Notes: a model not told the origin generated them from the letters alone. A DNA stretch of 64,000 nt from Rhodoferax sp. (GCF_030646845.1 NZ_JAUSLE010000026.1:1-64000), one strand, 5' to 3'. Counted from the stretch's first letter, positions 26,841 to 35,701 are shown. Translations and numbers: made by a program.

Positions 26841-27743
26841 ATGCATCCCAAACTGACCCCTACCGCTGCCCTCTTGCTGACCGTGCCACCCCTGCTGTGG
26901 GCTGGCAACGCCGTGGTCGGCAGACTGGTCAGCGATCTGGTGTCGCCCATGACCCTGAACTTTCTGCGATGGGTGCTGGCGTTTGCCTTGCTGCTGCCGC
27001 TGGCCGGGAACGTGCTGCGCCCCACCAGTGACCTCTGGCCAAGCTGGCGGCGTTTCCTGCTGCTGGGCCTGCTCAGCGTCGGCGGCTACAACGCTTTGCT
27101 CTACCTGGCCCTCAACACTTCCACGCCCATCAACGTCACACTGGTGGGTTCCAGCACACCGGTTTGGATGTTGTTGATCGGCCGTGTTTTTTTTGGCGTT
27201 GGCATCTCCCGGCGTCAGTTGCTGGGGGCCGCGCTGTCGATCGCGGGCGTGATGCTGGTGCTGTGCCGGGGTCAACTTGAACTGCTGCTGCAGGTGCGTC
27301 TGGTGCCTGGCGACCTGTACGTGCTGATGGCATCGGCAGCCTGGGCGTACTACAGCTGGATGCTGGCGCACCCGACCACGGAGCCCGCCGGCATCCGCTC
27401 GGACTGGTCGGCTTTTCTGCTGGCACAGATGGCATTTGGCCTGGCCTGGGCCGGGCTGTTTGCGGGAGGCGAATGGGCCTTGACCGACGCACGCATCCAT
27501 TGGGGTTGGCCGCTGGCCGCTGCGCTGGCATTCATCTCGGTGGGCCCCGGGCTGATGGCCTACCGCGCCTGGGGCGCCGGCGTGGCGCGGGCCGGCCCGG
27601 CAGCGGCAGGGTTTTTCTCCAACCTGACGCCGCTCTTCACCGCCGTGCTCTCCAGCGCATTCCTGGGTGAGATACCCCGGCTGTATCACGTGCTGGCCTT
27701 TGCCCTGATCGTGGGCGGCATCATGGTGTCGTCGCGCCGCTAG
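26841..27743 (+). CDS. EamA-family drug/metabolite transporter
   Basis: A 300-residue inner-membrane protein with about ten helices in two EamA repeats (WAGNAVVGRLVSDLVSPMTL in the first, GPAAAGFFSNLTPLFTAVLS in the second). The DMT superfamily exports diverse small metabolites and the substrate cannot be inferred. ATG 26841 (MHPKLTPTAAL) opens the first helix; upstream in-frame codons look non-conserved. It diverges from the quinone oxidoreductase gene, with 107 bp between starts. Confidence 0.85.
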   Translation: MHPKLTPTAALLLTVPPLLWAGNAVVGRLVSDLVSPMTLNFLRWVLAFALLLPLAGNVLRPTSDLWPSWRRFLLLGLLSVGGYNALLYLALNTSTPINVTLVGSSTPVWMLLIGRVFFGVGISRRQLLGAALSIAGVMLVLCRGQLELLLQVRLVPGDLYVLMASAAWAYYSWMLAHPTTEPAGIRSDWSAFLLAQMAFGLAWAGLFAGGEWALTDARIHWGWPLAAALAFISVGPGLMAYRAWGAGVARAGPAAAGFFSNLTPLFTAVLSSAFLGEIPRLYHVLAFALIVGGIMVSSRR

Positions 27744-27750
27744 TGCATGA

Positions 27751-27861
27751 CCCCCACGCTTGCCACTGCGTGTGCTGCGCTGCCCCCCGAGGGGGCTAAT
27801 TTTCCTTGGGGCGGCCCGGCGAAAAATTCGGCCCCCACGCTTGCCGTTGCGTGTGTTGCGC
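27751..27861 (+). repeat. Two tandem copies of a GC-rich ~30-bp repeat
   Basis: Copies at 27751-27780 and 27832-27861 share the sequence CCCCCACGCTTGCC followed by TGCGTGTG and TGCGC, with about 27 of 30 bases identical. Between them GCCCCCCGAGGGGGC (27782-27796) forms a hairpin. They follow the stop of the EamA gene and may act as a termination or REP-like structure. Confidence 0.7.
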
Positions 27862-27898
27862 GGCGGCCGGCCATGCGACACAGCCCGAGGTAGACCTT

Positions 27899-28001
27899 AT
27901 TCCATTGCCAATTCAATGCGGGATTAGGCGCACCGCCTCAGACAGCACTTCAGTGCGGCAAGGCGGTGCAACGACATATCGCGTTGAAGTAGAAATGGAA
28001 T
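27899..28001. repeat. 103-bp long imperfect palindrome
   Basis: The outer arms ATTCCATT (27899-27906) and AATGGAAT (27994-28001) pair; inside, TTCAATGCG pairs with CGCGTTGAA (one wobble), GCACCGCCT with AGGCGGTGC, and GCACT with AGTGC around a two-base loop. It ends at the stop codon of the next gene. It could be a cruciform, strong terminator, structured RNA or a small non-autonomous element flanked by TTA. With 27744-27898 this accounts for the 257-bp gene-free stretch; no other gene is seen. Confidence 0.55.
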
Positions 28002-28987
28002 TACTGGGCCTGAAAGCCGCTGGCCTTGATAATGCGCGCCCAGGTCTGGGTGTAAGCGCGTTCGCGGCTTGCCAGTTGTTGCGGTGGCATATAGCCCACT
28101 GTCAGGCCCATGGCGGTCAGGCGGTCGCGCACGTCGGGCATTGCGATGACCTTGGCCACCGCCTCGGAGAAACGGTCAATGACGGCCTTGGGCGTGCCGG
28201 TGGGCGCAAAGATGCCGTAGTACGGGACATCCTCGAAGCCCGCCAGTCCCAGTTCCGCGAAGGTCGGCACATCCGGCAGGGCGGGCTGGCGCGCGCCACC
28301 CAGCACGGCGACGATGCGCACCTTGCCTGCCTTGTGGTTCTCGATGAAGTCCGGAATGGATGCAACACCCGCGCCGATCTGGTTGCCCAGCATGTCCCCG
28401 ATCATGGGCGCGCTGCCCCGATATGGCGCCGATTGCAGGTCCAGGTTGTACTTCTGGCCGATCAACTTGACCAGAAACTCGGGCACCGAGGCCGGTGCGG
28501 GAACGCCCACCGTGCCTTTGCCCGCGCCCTGGCTGCGCACCCAGGCCACATACTCATTCATGGACTTGGCCGGCGTGCCACCTGACACGGCCAGCGCGTT
28601 GACGAAGGTCGCAAATCCGGCAACGGCCACAAAATCGTGCGCCGGGTCGAAACCAGGATTTTTCACGACGAGGGGCAGGATGGAAATAGTATGGTCGTGC
28701 GACAGGAAGAAGGTCGTGCCGTCGGCCGGCGCCGCCTTGAGCGCCTGCGCGGCAATCTGGCCGCCCGCACCTGCGCGGTTCTCGACGATCACGGGGGTAC
28801 CCAGCTGGTCTTTCAACTTGTCAGCCAGGGTGCGGGCAATGGCGTCAGTGCCGCCGCCGGGCGGAAACCCGACCATCAGACGAATCGTGCCAGTCTGCGC
28901 CTGCGCCAGCCCCCCCAGCATGAAAGCGCCCAGCGCGAGTGTGACGCGAAGCGCACGAGAGATGCGCTGCAAAGGTGACCTGACCAT
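28001..28987 (-). CDS. Bug-family (TctC-like) periplasmic receptor
   Basis: A 328-residue exported solute-binding protein of the Bug/TctC family, which binds carboxylates for tripartite tricarboxylate transporters. Signal peptide ~1-31 (LGAFMLGGLAQAQT), then the hallmark IRLMVGFPPGGGTDAIAR, VVIEN-type VIVENRAGAGGQIAAQAL and LDLQSAPYRGSAPMIGDM. ATG 28987 (MVRSPLQRISRAL) opens the signal peptide. It stands 78 bp downstream of an SDR gene on the same strand and without its own permease, as many Bug receptors do; the ligand is unknown. Confidence 0.9.
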   Translation of the reverse strand: MVRSPLQRISRALRVTLALGAFMLGGLAQAQTGTIRLMVGFPPGGGTDAIARTLADKLKDQLGTPVIVENRAGAGGQIAAQALKAAPADGTTFFLSHDHTISILPLVVKNPGFDPAHDFVAVAGFATFVNALAVSGGTPAKSMNEYVAWVRSQGAGKGTVGVPAPASVPEFLVKLIGQKYNLDLQSAPYRGSAPMIGDMLGNQIGAGVASIPDFIENHKAGKVRIVAVLGGARQPALPDVPTFAELGLAGFEDVPYYGIFAPTGTPKAVIDRFSEAVAKVIAMPDVRDRLTAMGLTVGYMPPQQLASRERAYTQTWARIIKASGFQAQ

Positions 28988-29065
28988 ATGAAACTCCAGT
29001 TGATGAAAGTGAAAACAATGCCGCAGGAATTTACCACCAGAACCTGGCGGCATGGCGGGGGCGAA

Positions 29066-29860
29066 TCAGAACGTGCCGGGGTAGGCGCCACCGTCGGCCA
29101 GCACGTTCTGGCCGTTGATGTAGCCAGCGTGCTGACTGCACAGGAATGCGCAGATGGCACCAAACTCCTCCACATTGCCAAAGCGCTGTGCGGGAATGGT
29201 TTTGCGTCGAGCGTCCATGATGACGTCCATCGGCTGGCCCGTCTTCTGCGCGGCACCCTGCATCGTGCCCTTGAGCCGGTCGGTGTCGAACGCGCCCGGC
29301 AGCAGGTTGTTCATGGTGACGCCACTGGCCGCGAGTTTGCTGCGCGAAACACCCGCCACAAAGCCGGTGAGGCCACTGCGGGCGCCGTTGGACAAGCCCA
29401 GGATGTCGATCGGCGCCTTCACCGCGCTGGACGTGATGTTGATGATGCGCCCGAACCCGCGCGCGGCCATGCCGTCCACCGTGGCCTTGATCAACTCAAT
29501 GGGGGTGAGCATATTGCCGTCCACCGCCTTGATCCAGGTATCCCGGTCCCAATCGCGAAAATCACCCGTTGGCGGGCCACCGGCGTTCGTCACCACAATG
29601 TCAAAGTCGCGCCTGGCCGCGAACACCGCCTGACGACCCTCGTGTGTCGTGATGTCTTCGGCAACAAATTGCACCGTAGCCCCCGTGGGGCGGGCGCTGT
29701 CAGCTATCAATTTCGCAGCAGCCGCCTGCAGCACCTCGGCGCCACGGGCCACGATCAGCACGTTCACCCCTTCGCGCATCAGCGCCTGCGCGCAGCCAAA
29801 TCCCAAGCCCTTGCTGGCGCCACACACCAAAGCCCATTTACCCGCGATACCCAAATCCAT
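29066..29860 (-). CDS. SDR-family oxidoreductase lacking the canonical Tyr/Lys
   Basis: A 264-residue Rossmann protein. The cofactor loop CGASKGLGFG (~14-23), VTNAGGPP and the NITSSAVK serine are present. At the catalytic YxxxK position the sequence reads LSNGARSGLTG, so Tyr is Ser and Lys is Arg. This matches the BKR_like SDR-like subgroup (annotated as FabG-like) known to lack the standard tetrad; its reaction is uncertain. ATG 29860 (MDLGIAGKWAL) starts at the domain. An in-frame dispersed repeat encodes the AAKLIADSARPTGATVQF region on the minus strand. Confidence 0.85.
   Translation of the reverse strand: MDLGIAGKWALVCGASKGLGFGCAQALMREGVNVLIVARGAEVLQAAAAKLIADSARPTGATVQFVAEDITTHEGRQAVFAARRDFDIVVTNAGGPPTGDFRDWDRDTWIKAVDGNMLTPIELIKATVDGMAARGFGRIINITSSAVKAPIDILGLSNGARSGLTGFVAGVSRSKLAASGVTMNNLLPGAFDTDRLKGTMQGAAQKTGQPMDVIMDARRKTIPAQRFGNVEEFGAICAFLCSQHAGYINGQNVLADGGAYPGTF
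29674..29720 (+). repeat. Dispersed repeat element inside the SDR gene
   Basis: CCGTAGCCCCCG and GGGCGC precede core 29703-29719 (GCTAT...GCAGC). It runs opposite to the host gene, in frame, and codes the surface segment after the second beta strand. Confidence 0.65.
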
Positions 29861-29931
29861 GTCAATCACTCCATCAGTTGCAACAGTCTCTTGCGATGAT
29901 AGTGGTGAAATCGAGGCCCGACCATTGCGGT

Positions 29932-30699
29932 TTACCTGCAATTGTTATGGAGCTTCCACTTTTCTTCGTGGCCGATGGCCTTGGCGAATTCAGGCACCTT
30001 GCAGCGCTCGGCCTCGGCCGGGTCGATGGGGGTGGCGGGAGTCGAGATACCGGCCTGTGGCACTGGAGGCACGTTGTGCGAACCCGTTCGGTAGACCGAT
30101 TGAGCGATACCGCCCACCAGCACAAAGAACAGCGCCACGACAGCCAACTGCACCAGCGTCACGCCCGAGGACTTGGCGGGAGCGACCTCGCACACCCCGC
30201 CGGGACAGAACTGGGCCGCTTCCTTGCTGAACAGGTTGTAGACCTTGCAGCCGATGCAGATGCCAAACGCGGCTTCAAAAAACAACAGAGTCAAGCAGGT
30301 GGCGCAAACGATCAGGTTGATGGGGCCGATCACGTTGTTGAGCACCATCAGGTACAGCATGGCGAGCGCCAGCACCAAGCCGATCGCCCAGGCAAAGCGC
30401 TTTTGCGGCGCACCGACGTATTCGGCTTGTTGTTTGCGCACAATCCATTGCCCCACGATCAGGCTGGGGGCATAGCGCGGGTTGATGAAAATGCGAATGG
30501 TGAAGTCAATCAAAAAGGCGACCACGAATACCCGGGTCGGCTGGAAGTTGCCCAGCAGCCATGCATGCATGAACGCGATAAAGGCCGGAATGAACAGCAG
30601 GCCGGCGCCGGCCCGCACCGCGCGCTCGTTGAGCACCCGCACCGCAAAACCGTCGACTTGTTCGCCAAACTCAAACACATTGCGCATCATTTTTTCCAT
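29932..30699 (-). CDS. DUF4395 membrane protein
   Basis: A 255-residue membrane protein with about four helices. The DUF4395 core covers the N-terminal half: MRNVFEFGEQVDGFAVRVLNERAVRAGA, FIDFTIRIFINPRY-like text, and the cysteine pair GICIGCKVYNLF near 164. The C-terminal part has a further helix (TLVQLAVVALFFVLVGGIAQSVY) and a short polar tail ending in CKVPEFA. The function is unknown. ATG 30699 (MEKMMRN) is preferred; ATG 30687 is a near alternative. Confidence 0.8.
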   Translation of the reverse strand: MEKMMRNVFEFGEQVDGFAVRVLNERAVRAGAGLLFIPAFIAFMHAWLLGNFQPTRVFVVAFLIDFTIRIFINPRYAPSLIVGQWIVRKQQAEYVGAPQKRFAWAIGLVLALAMLYLMVLNNVIGPINLIVCATCLTLLFFEAAFGICIGCKVYNLFSKEAAQFCPGGVCEVAPAKSSGVTLVQLAVVALFFVLVGGIAQSVYRTGSHNVPPVPQAGISTPATPIDPAEAERCKVPEFAKAIGHEEKWKLHNNCR

Positions 30700-30733
30700 C
30701 TGAAATTGAAACCTTGCCGGTGGCCGCGCACGA

Positions 30734-31699
30734 TCAACGTGACCCCGATCGTCCGCTGCGGGTAAACACAAAAATCCCCGCGATCACCAGCACCGTGCCC
30801 GCCGCCACCCAGGCCGTGAAGGGCTCGCCCAGGATCACGACACCCATCAGAATGGTCGACATCGGCCCGACCATGCCGGTCTGGGCGGCCAGGCTGGCGC
30901 CGATGCGCTCGATCGCCATCATCACCAGCAACACCGGTACCGCCGTGCACAAGGTCGCATTCAGCACCGAGAGCCAGATCACCTCCGGCGCCACCATCGC
31001 GGCACTCCAGGGGCGCAGCAGCACAAACTGCGCGATGCACAACAGGCAGGCCACCGTGGTCGCCAGGCCGACCAGACGCAGGGAACCCAGACGCTGCACC
31101 AGCTCACCGCTGAAGGTCAGGTACACGGCATAGCTGACCGCGCTGAGAAACACCAGCAAGGCGCCCAAAGCCACGTCACCGCCTTCGAGCTTGATCTCGT
31201 GGCCAAACACCAGCATCACGCCGGCATAGCTGATCAGCATGCCCACCGCCTGGGTCCGCTGGATCTTGCGCTTGTAGAGCACCAGGCCCAGCAACAACAC
31301 CAGCGTCGGGTTGAGGTACAGAATGAGCCGCTCCAGCGAAGCGCTGATAAATGACAGGCCGGCGAAGTCAAGGTAGCTGGCGAGGTAGTACCCAGTGACA
31401 CCCAGGCCCAGAATGCCCAACCAATCGCTGCGTGTCAGCGGCGGCTTGCCGCGGCTGGACCACCAGGCCATCAGCGCAAAAATGGGCAGCGCAAACAGCA
31501 TGCGGTACATGATCAGCGTGACGGCATCGACGCCATGCCGGTACGCCAGCTTGACGATGATGGCCTTGCCACTGAACGCAATGGCGCCGACAGTGGCCAG
31601 CACCAACCCGGTCGCTATGCTTTTGGGAGCTACCTGCGCTCTGGATACGGGGCCTACAGGCACTTTTTCCGTATTTTCTGTGCGGGACTCTGTTTTCAA
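30734..31699 (-). CDS. EamA-family drug/metabolite transporter (RhaT/RarD-like)
   Basis: A 321-residue transporter with about ten helices in two EamA domains (ATVGAIAFSGKAIIVKLAYRHGVDA..., TGMVGPMSTILMGVVILGEPF in the second). Typical metabolite exporter; the substrate is unknown. The first ~25 residues are a polar extension; part of it (VPVGPVSRAQVAPKSIA) is encoded by a dispersed repeat, so an originally shorter protein starting near IATGLVLA may have been lengthened. Overlaps the ggt gene by 4 bp and is probably cotranscribed with it. Confidence 0.86.
   Translation of the reverse strand: MKTESRTENTEKVPVGPVSRAQVAPKSIATGLVLATVGAIAFSGKAIIVKLAYRHGVDAVTLIMYRMLFALPIFALMAWWSSRGKPPLTRSDWLGILGLGVTGYYLASYLDFAGLSFISASLERLILYLNPTLVLLLGLVLYKRKIQRTQAVGMLISYAGVMLVFGHEIKLEGGDVALGALLVFLSAVSYAVYLTFSGELVQRLGSLRLVGLATTVACLLCIAQFVLLRPWSAAMVAPEVIWLSVLNATLCTAVPVLLVMMAIERIGASLAAQTGMVGPMSTILMGVVILGEPFTAWVAAGTVLVIAGIFVFTRSGRSGSR
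31614..31661 (-). repeat. Dispersed repeat element near the start of the EamA gene
   Basis: On the minus strand CTGTAGGCCCCGTATCC and AGCGC precede core 31614-31630. In frame; it codes the N-terminal polar extension of the transporter. Confidence 0.65.
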
Positions 31700-33309
31700 A
31701 AACCGACTGCCTGACCATCACGGCGCGCATCGCTGGCCGCGACGTAGCCTTGCACGCCGGGGTCACCCGCGCGCCAGATGAACTGGCCGGCCCCGAAGTC
31801 CTGGTACGAGTCGTTGATGACTTCCATGCGGTGACCGCGGTCATTCAGGCCTTGCACCGTATCCGGGTTCATCGACGCCTCGACATTGATCTCCAGCCCG
31901 GCATTGAAACGCCAGCGCGGCGCGTCGCAGGCCGCTTGCGGACTCTGCCGATAGTCCAGCATACGCACCAGTGTCTGCATATGGCCCTGCGGCTGCATAT
32001 TGCCGCCCATCACGCCGAAACTCATCACAGGCTGCCCGTTCTGGGTCAGGAACGCCGGAATGATGGTGTGAAACGGTCGCTTGCCCGGTGCCACCACATT
32101 CGGACTGTCCGGGTTCAAACTGAAGCAATGCCCGCGGTTTTGCAGGCTGATGCCAAAGGTAGGTTCCACACAGCCCGAACCAAAGCCCATGTAATTGCTC
32201 TGGATGAAACTGACCATCATGCCGGACTCGTCGGCTGCGGTGAGGTAAATGGTGCCGCCCTTGACCGGGTTGCCAGCCTTGAAATTCTGCGCCCGGCGCA
32301 TGCCGATCAGTTTGGCGCGCGAGGCCAGATAGGCCGGATCCAGCATCTGCTCCACCGTCACTTCCATGCTGGACGGCTCTGCCACAAAGCGGTACACATC
32401 GGCGAAGGCCAGCTTCATGGCCTCAATCTGCAGATGCTGCGAATCGACGCCATCGACCGGCATGGCGCCCAGGTCAAACTGGTCCAGAATGCCCAGCGCG
32501 ATCAGGGCCGCAATGCCCTGGCCATTGGGTGGAATCTCATGCAGCGTGTAGCCACGGTAGTTTTTGGCGATCGGCGTCACCCACTCGGGACGATGGGCAG
32601 CGAGGTCGCGCAAGGTCAGGCTGCCACCCTGCTGCGCCGAAAACTGCTCAATCGCCTGGGCGATTTCCCCGCTGTAGAACGCTTCACCTTTTGTAGCAGC
32701 TATCGCACGCAGGGCGCGGGCTGCAGCCGGAAACTGAAACAATTCACCAACGTTTGGGGCGCGTCCGCGTGGCAGAAAGGCCTGGGCAAAACCGGGCATC
32801 GCCTTGAGCTCTTCCACCGGCGCTGCCCATTTTTGTTGCACCACCGGCGGCACCAGGTAGCCGCGTTCTGCCATCTCGATGGCGGGCGCCATCAGCTCGG
32901 CAAACGGCAACTTGCCAAAGCGCTCGCTCAAGGCCACCCAGGCGCTGACCGCACCCGGCACCGTGGCCGAATCGATGCCGCGTTTGGGCGGTGTCATGGT
33001 GTTGGCGCCGTACTTGGCGGCAAAGTAAGCCTGCGTCCAGGCCTGCGGCGCGCGGCCGGAGGCGTTAAGACCGTGCAACTCCTTGCCATCCCACAAAATA
33101 CAGAATGCATCGCTACCCAGACCATTGCTGACCGGCTCAACAATCGTCATCGCCGCTGCTGCCGCCACGGCGGCATCGACCGCATTGCCGCCCTTGAGCA
33201 ACATGCGCAGCCCGGCCTGCGCCGCCAACGGGTGCGAGGTGGACACCACATTGCGGGCAAACAGCGGCAGGCGGGTGGAGGTGTAGGGGTTGTGGTAATT
33301 GAAGTCCAT
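31696..33309 (-). CDS. Gamma-glutamyltransferase family (Ntn) hydrolase
   Basis: A 537-residue member of the GGT superfamily. Conserved blocks: VSTSHPLAAQAGLRMLLKGGNAVDAAVAAAAAM, VEPVSNGLGSDAF, APGAV-like ATVPGAVSAW and HEIPPNGQG. The autocatalytic Thr is expected in GGTIYLTAADESG (~361), a variant of TTYL seen in YwrD-type members rather than the TTHxS of GGT1; the protein may act as glutathione hydrolase or another gamma-glutamyl/acyl hydrolase. No signal peptide is visible, so it is probably cytoplasmic. ATG 33309 chosen as the domain start. A repeat element lies in frame near residue 200. Confidence 0.88.
   Translation of the reverse strand: MDFNYHNPYTSTRLPLFARNVVSTSHPLAAQAGLRMLLKGGNAVDAAVAAAAAMTIVEPVSNGLGSDAFCILWDGKELHGLNASGRAPQAWTQAYFAAKYGANTMTPPKRGIDSATVPGAVSAWVALSERFGKLPFAELMAPAIEMAERGYLVPPVVQQKWAAPVEELKAMPGFAQAFLPRGRAPNVGELFQFPAAARALRAIAATKGEAFYSGEIAQAIEQFSAQQGGSLTLRDLAAHRPEWVTPIAKNYRGYTLHEIPPNGQGIAALIALGILDQFDLGAMPVDGVDSQHLQIEAMKLAFADVYRFVAEPSSMEVTVEQMLDPAYLASRAKLIGMRRAQNFKAGNPVKGGTIYLTAADESGMMVSFIQSNYMGFGSGCVEPTFGISLQNRGHCFSLNPDSPNVVAPGKRPFHTIIPAFLTQNGQPVMSFGVMGGNMQPQGHMQTLVRMLDYRQSPQAACDAPRWRFNAGLEINVEASMNPDTVQGLNDRGHRMEVINDSYQDFGAGQFIWRAGDPGVQGYVAASDARRDGQAVGF
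32681..32728 (-). repeat. Dispersed repeat element inside the GGT gene
   Basis: On the minus strand GCTGCAGCCCGCGCC and TGCG precede the 17-bp core 32681-32697 (GCTAC...GAAGC). In frame, coding around AARALRAIAATKGEA; a more divergent copy than most. Confidence 0.5.
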
Positions 33310-33340
33310 GATGGGTATCCGGGTGATGGGTCGTCTGCTT

Positions 33341-34300
33341 TTAATCCGCTGTGATCTTGCGGTCGATGATGATTTTTTTCCACTTGGCTGTGTCGGCCCG
33401 CACCAGGCTGGCAAAAGCCTGTGGCGTACCCCCGGTGGGCTCAGCCCCGAGCCGGGCAAAACGCTCTTTCACATCCGTCTCTCCCAGCGCCGCATTCACA
33501 GCCTGATTGACTTTGGCCGTGATGTCGGCGGGCAAGCCCTTGGGCCCGTACAGGCCAAACCAGGTGGTGGATTCATAACCGGGCAACACCTCGGCCACTG
33601 TGGGCATACCCGGCGCCAGCGCGGTCGGCTTGAGACTGGTTACCGCCAGCCCGCGCAACTTGCCATCCTTGACATGCGGCATCCCTGTGACCAGCGAATC
33701 AAACAGCACATCGACCTTGCCACTGATCAGGTCGGGCATGGCCAGCGCTGTGCCGCGGTAAGGGATGTGCAGGATGAAGGTGTCCGACGCGGCCTTGAAG
33801 TACTCGGTCGACAGATGCACGATGGTGCCGTTGCCGCTGGACGCGTAATTCAGGCGCCCCGGGTTCTTGCGCGCGTAGTCGATGAACTCGCGCATGGTTC
33901 TGGCCGGCGAAGAGTTCGGCACCAGCACAATATTGGGCGAGGTCGCCACATAGGCGATGGGCGTGAAGTCGGTCTCGGCGTTGTAGGGAATTTTCGGATT
34001 GATGGCCGGACCGATGCTGTGCGTGCTGGAGGTCGCCAGCAGCAGCGTGTAGCCATCCGGCGCCGCTTTGGACGCAGCGTCGGCCCCGATGGTGCCACCG
34101 GCCCCGGGCCGGTTTTCCACCACCACGGGCTGGCCCATCTTTTCGCCCAGTTTTTGCGACAGGGCGCGCGCCAGAATGTCGGTCGCACCACCGGCCGGGA
34201 AAGGCACCAGCAGACGAATGGGCTTGGCCGGATAGGTCTGGGCCGACACCGACGCCGCGAGCCAGAGCAGAAGAAGAGGAAACAGATATCGAAGTTTCAT
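33341..34300 (-). CDS. Bug-family (TctC-like) periplasmic receptor
   Basis: A 319-residue exported tripartite tricarboxylate receptor. Signal peptide 1-20 (YLFPLLLLWLAASVSAQ), then KPIRLLVPFPAGGATDILAR, VVVENRPGAGGTIGADAA and FILHIPYRGTALAMPDLISG, the pattern of Bug proteins. Its start has AGGGTG upstream. It is flanked by ggt (31 bp) and DUF3422 (5 bp) on the same strand. The TctAB pair ~1.4 kb upstream has no adjacent receptor, so this protein may serve it; inference only. Confidence 0.9.
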   Translation of the reverse strand: MKLRYLFPLLLLWLAASVSAQTYPAKPIRLLVPFPAGGATDILARALSQKLGEKMGQPVVVENRPGAGGTIGADAASKAAPDGYTLLLATSSTHSIGPAINPKIPYNAETDFTPIAYVATSPNIVLVPNSSPARTMREFIDYARKNPGRLNYASSGNGTIVHLSTEYFKAASDTFILHIPYRGTALAMPDLISGKVDVLFDSLVTGMPHVKDGKLRGLAVTSLKPTALAPGMPTVAEVLPGYESTTWFGLYGPKGLPADITAKVNQAVNAALGETDVKERFARLGAEPTGGTPQAFASLVRADTAKWKKIIIDRKITAD

Positions 34301-34305
34301 GACAG

Positions 34306-35598
34306 TCACCCTTTAAAAACCCTGTTATGCAATCGACGCAGGGACGCCCAGACGCCGAGCGCGACCAGGGGAATGGTGGCAGCGGCCGTGCTTTCCGCAC
34401 TCCAGGGCCACCCCAGGGCATGCGCTCCCTTGGCCAGATAGCTGACCAGGCCAACGATGTAGTAAGTGATGGCCGCCACCGACAGGCCCTCGACCGTGGA
34501 CTGCAGCTTGAGCTGAAGGTCCTGCCTCTGGTTCATCGTGGCCAGCAGGGCCTGGCTGCTTTGCTGCTGCTCGATCTCCACCCGCGTGCGCAGCAGGTTG
34601 CTGATGCGCGAGACCCGTTGCGACAGCGCGTCTTGCCGGCGGGTGGCCCACTCGCAGGTGCTGCGTGCGGGGGTCAGGCGGCGATCCATGAATTCTCCGA
34701 TGGTCTGCATGCCTGGCAAAGCGGATTCGTTAATTTCAGTAATGCGTTTGTCCACCAACTCAAAATAGGCCACGCTCGCCGAGAACCGCGAATGGGTGGC
34801 TGCATGCTGGCTCTCCACCTGCCCCGCCAGTTTGGTGAGCCGGTCCAGCAGCATCGGCTCATCGGCCGCGGTGGCGCTGCGGATGGCACTGGCCAGTTCG
34901 GCCAGTTCGCGCTCCGCACTGGACAGGATGCTTGAAGCCTCGCGCGCTGCCGGCAAGCCCAGCAAGGCGGCCATGCGGTAGGTCTCAATCTCCAGCAGAC
35001 GTTGTACCAACCGGCCCAGACGGCGCGGCGACATGTTCCCGGCCAGCAGCACCATGCGCGAAAAACCATCGGCATGCATGGTGAAATCCGTGTAGACCTC
35101 CCCCACGCCGCCGGCCACACTCGACGCTACCAGCGAGTCCTCCAGCAGCACGTGCTTGACCAGCGCCGTGGCACCCGAAGCATCGGCTGGCACGACCCAC
35201 AGGTGCAGACTCGACAGGCACTGGCCTGGCAGTCCGGCGAACCAGTCTTGCGGCACGGCGTCCAGCGCCCGGGCGGGCTCAAGCTCCCCCAGCCGCTCTG
35301 TGGACAGGGCGCTCATGAAGGTCCAGGTCACAAATTCCGTGTGCAACTCCCAGCGGATGTGGAATGCGCCCAGGTCCATTCGGAAATGGCTGGACTGTGG
35401 GTCCGGCAGCGGCAAATGGTGGTCGCGCAGCAGCGTCGCCACGTGCACCCGGCTGGCGTTGCGCTGTGCGGCGTCACACGCCATGACGACGTGCGAGATC
35501 GCCAGTGGCGCGGCCAGCGCCTGCGGTGGCCGGGCATGAACTTCATTGTGCAGGGCCGCGCGTTGCGGGTGCTGGTTCAAATGGTGCTTGAGTTGCAT
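34306..35598 (-). CDS. DUF3422 membrane-anchored protein
   Basis: A 430-residue protein of the DUF3422 family. The conserved N-terminus (HPQRAALHNEVHARPPQALAAPLAISH) is followed by a mainly helical body (HADGFSRMVLLAGNMSPRRLGRLVQRLLEIETYR) and two C-terminal membrane helices (~375-420). Function unknown. ATG 35598 has AAGGAA upstream. It lies between the Bug receptor and the tct terminator, and its 3' end abuts the receptor gene, so the two are probably one unit. Confidence 0.85.
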   Translation of the reverse strand: MQLKHHLNQHPQRAALHNEVHARPPQALAAPLAISHVVMACDAAQRNASRVHVATLLRDHHLPLPDPQSSHFRMDLGAFHIRWELHTEFVTWTFMSALSTERLGELEPARALDAVPQDWFAGLPGQCLSSLHLWVVPADASGATALVKHVLLEDSLVASSVAGGVGEVYTDFTMHADGFSRMVLLAGNMSPRRLGRLVQRLLEIETYRMAALLGLPAAREASSILSSAERELAELASAIRSATAADEPMLLDRLTKLAGQVESQHAATHSRFSASVAYFELVDKRITEINESALPGMQTIGEFMDRRLTPARSTCEWATRRQDALSQRVSRISNLLRTRVEIEQQQSSQALLATMNQRQDLQLKLQSTVEGLSVAAITYYIVGLVSYLAKGAHALGWPWSAESTAAATIPLVALGVWASLRRLHNRVFKG

Positions 35599-35655
35599 GG
35601 TTGTTCCTTGGCTAGCCATTGTGACGCACAGCAATTACAGCGATACCCACCGCGA

Positions 35656-35682
35656 TAAAAAACGGCACCCGAAGGTGCCGTT
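35656..35682 (-). terminator. Rho-independent terminator of tctBA
   Basis: On the minus strand the stem AACGGCACC/GGTGCCGTT closes with a stable TTCG loop and is followed by six T residues (35657-35662). It lies 20 bp after the tctA stop and separates tctBA from the DUF3422 gene. Confidence 0.88.
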
Positions 35683-35701
35683 GTCGTTGCGCCTTAAGAG
35701 G

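Noticed and set aside
27751..27861. CRISPR array
   Set aside because: Only two units with a hairpin between them, not spacer-repeat structure, and no cas genes.
31750..33354. A 534-residue plus-strand open frame
   Set aside because: Antisense shadow of the gamma-glutamyltransferase gene; composition typical of GC-rich antisense frames.
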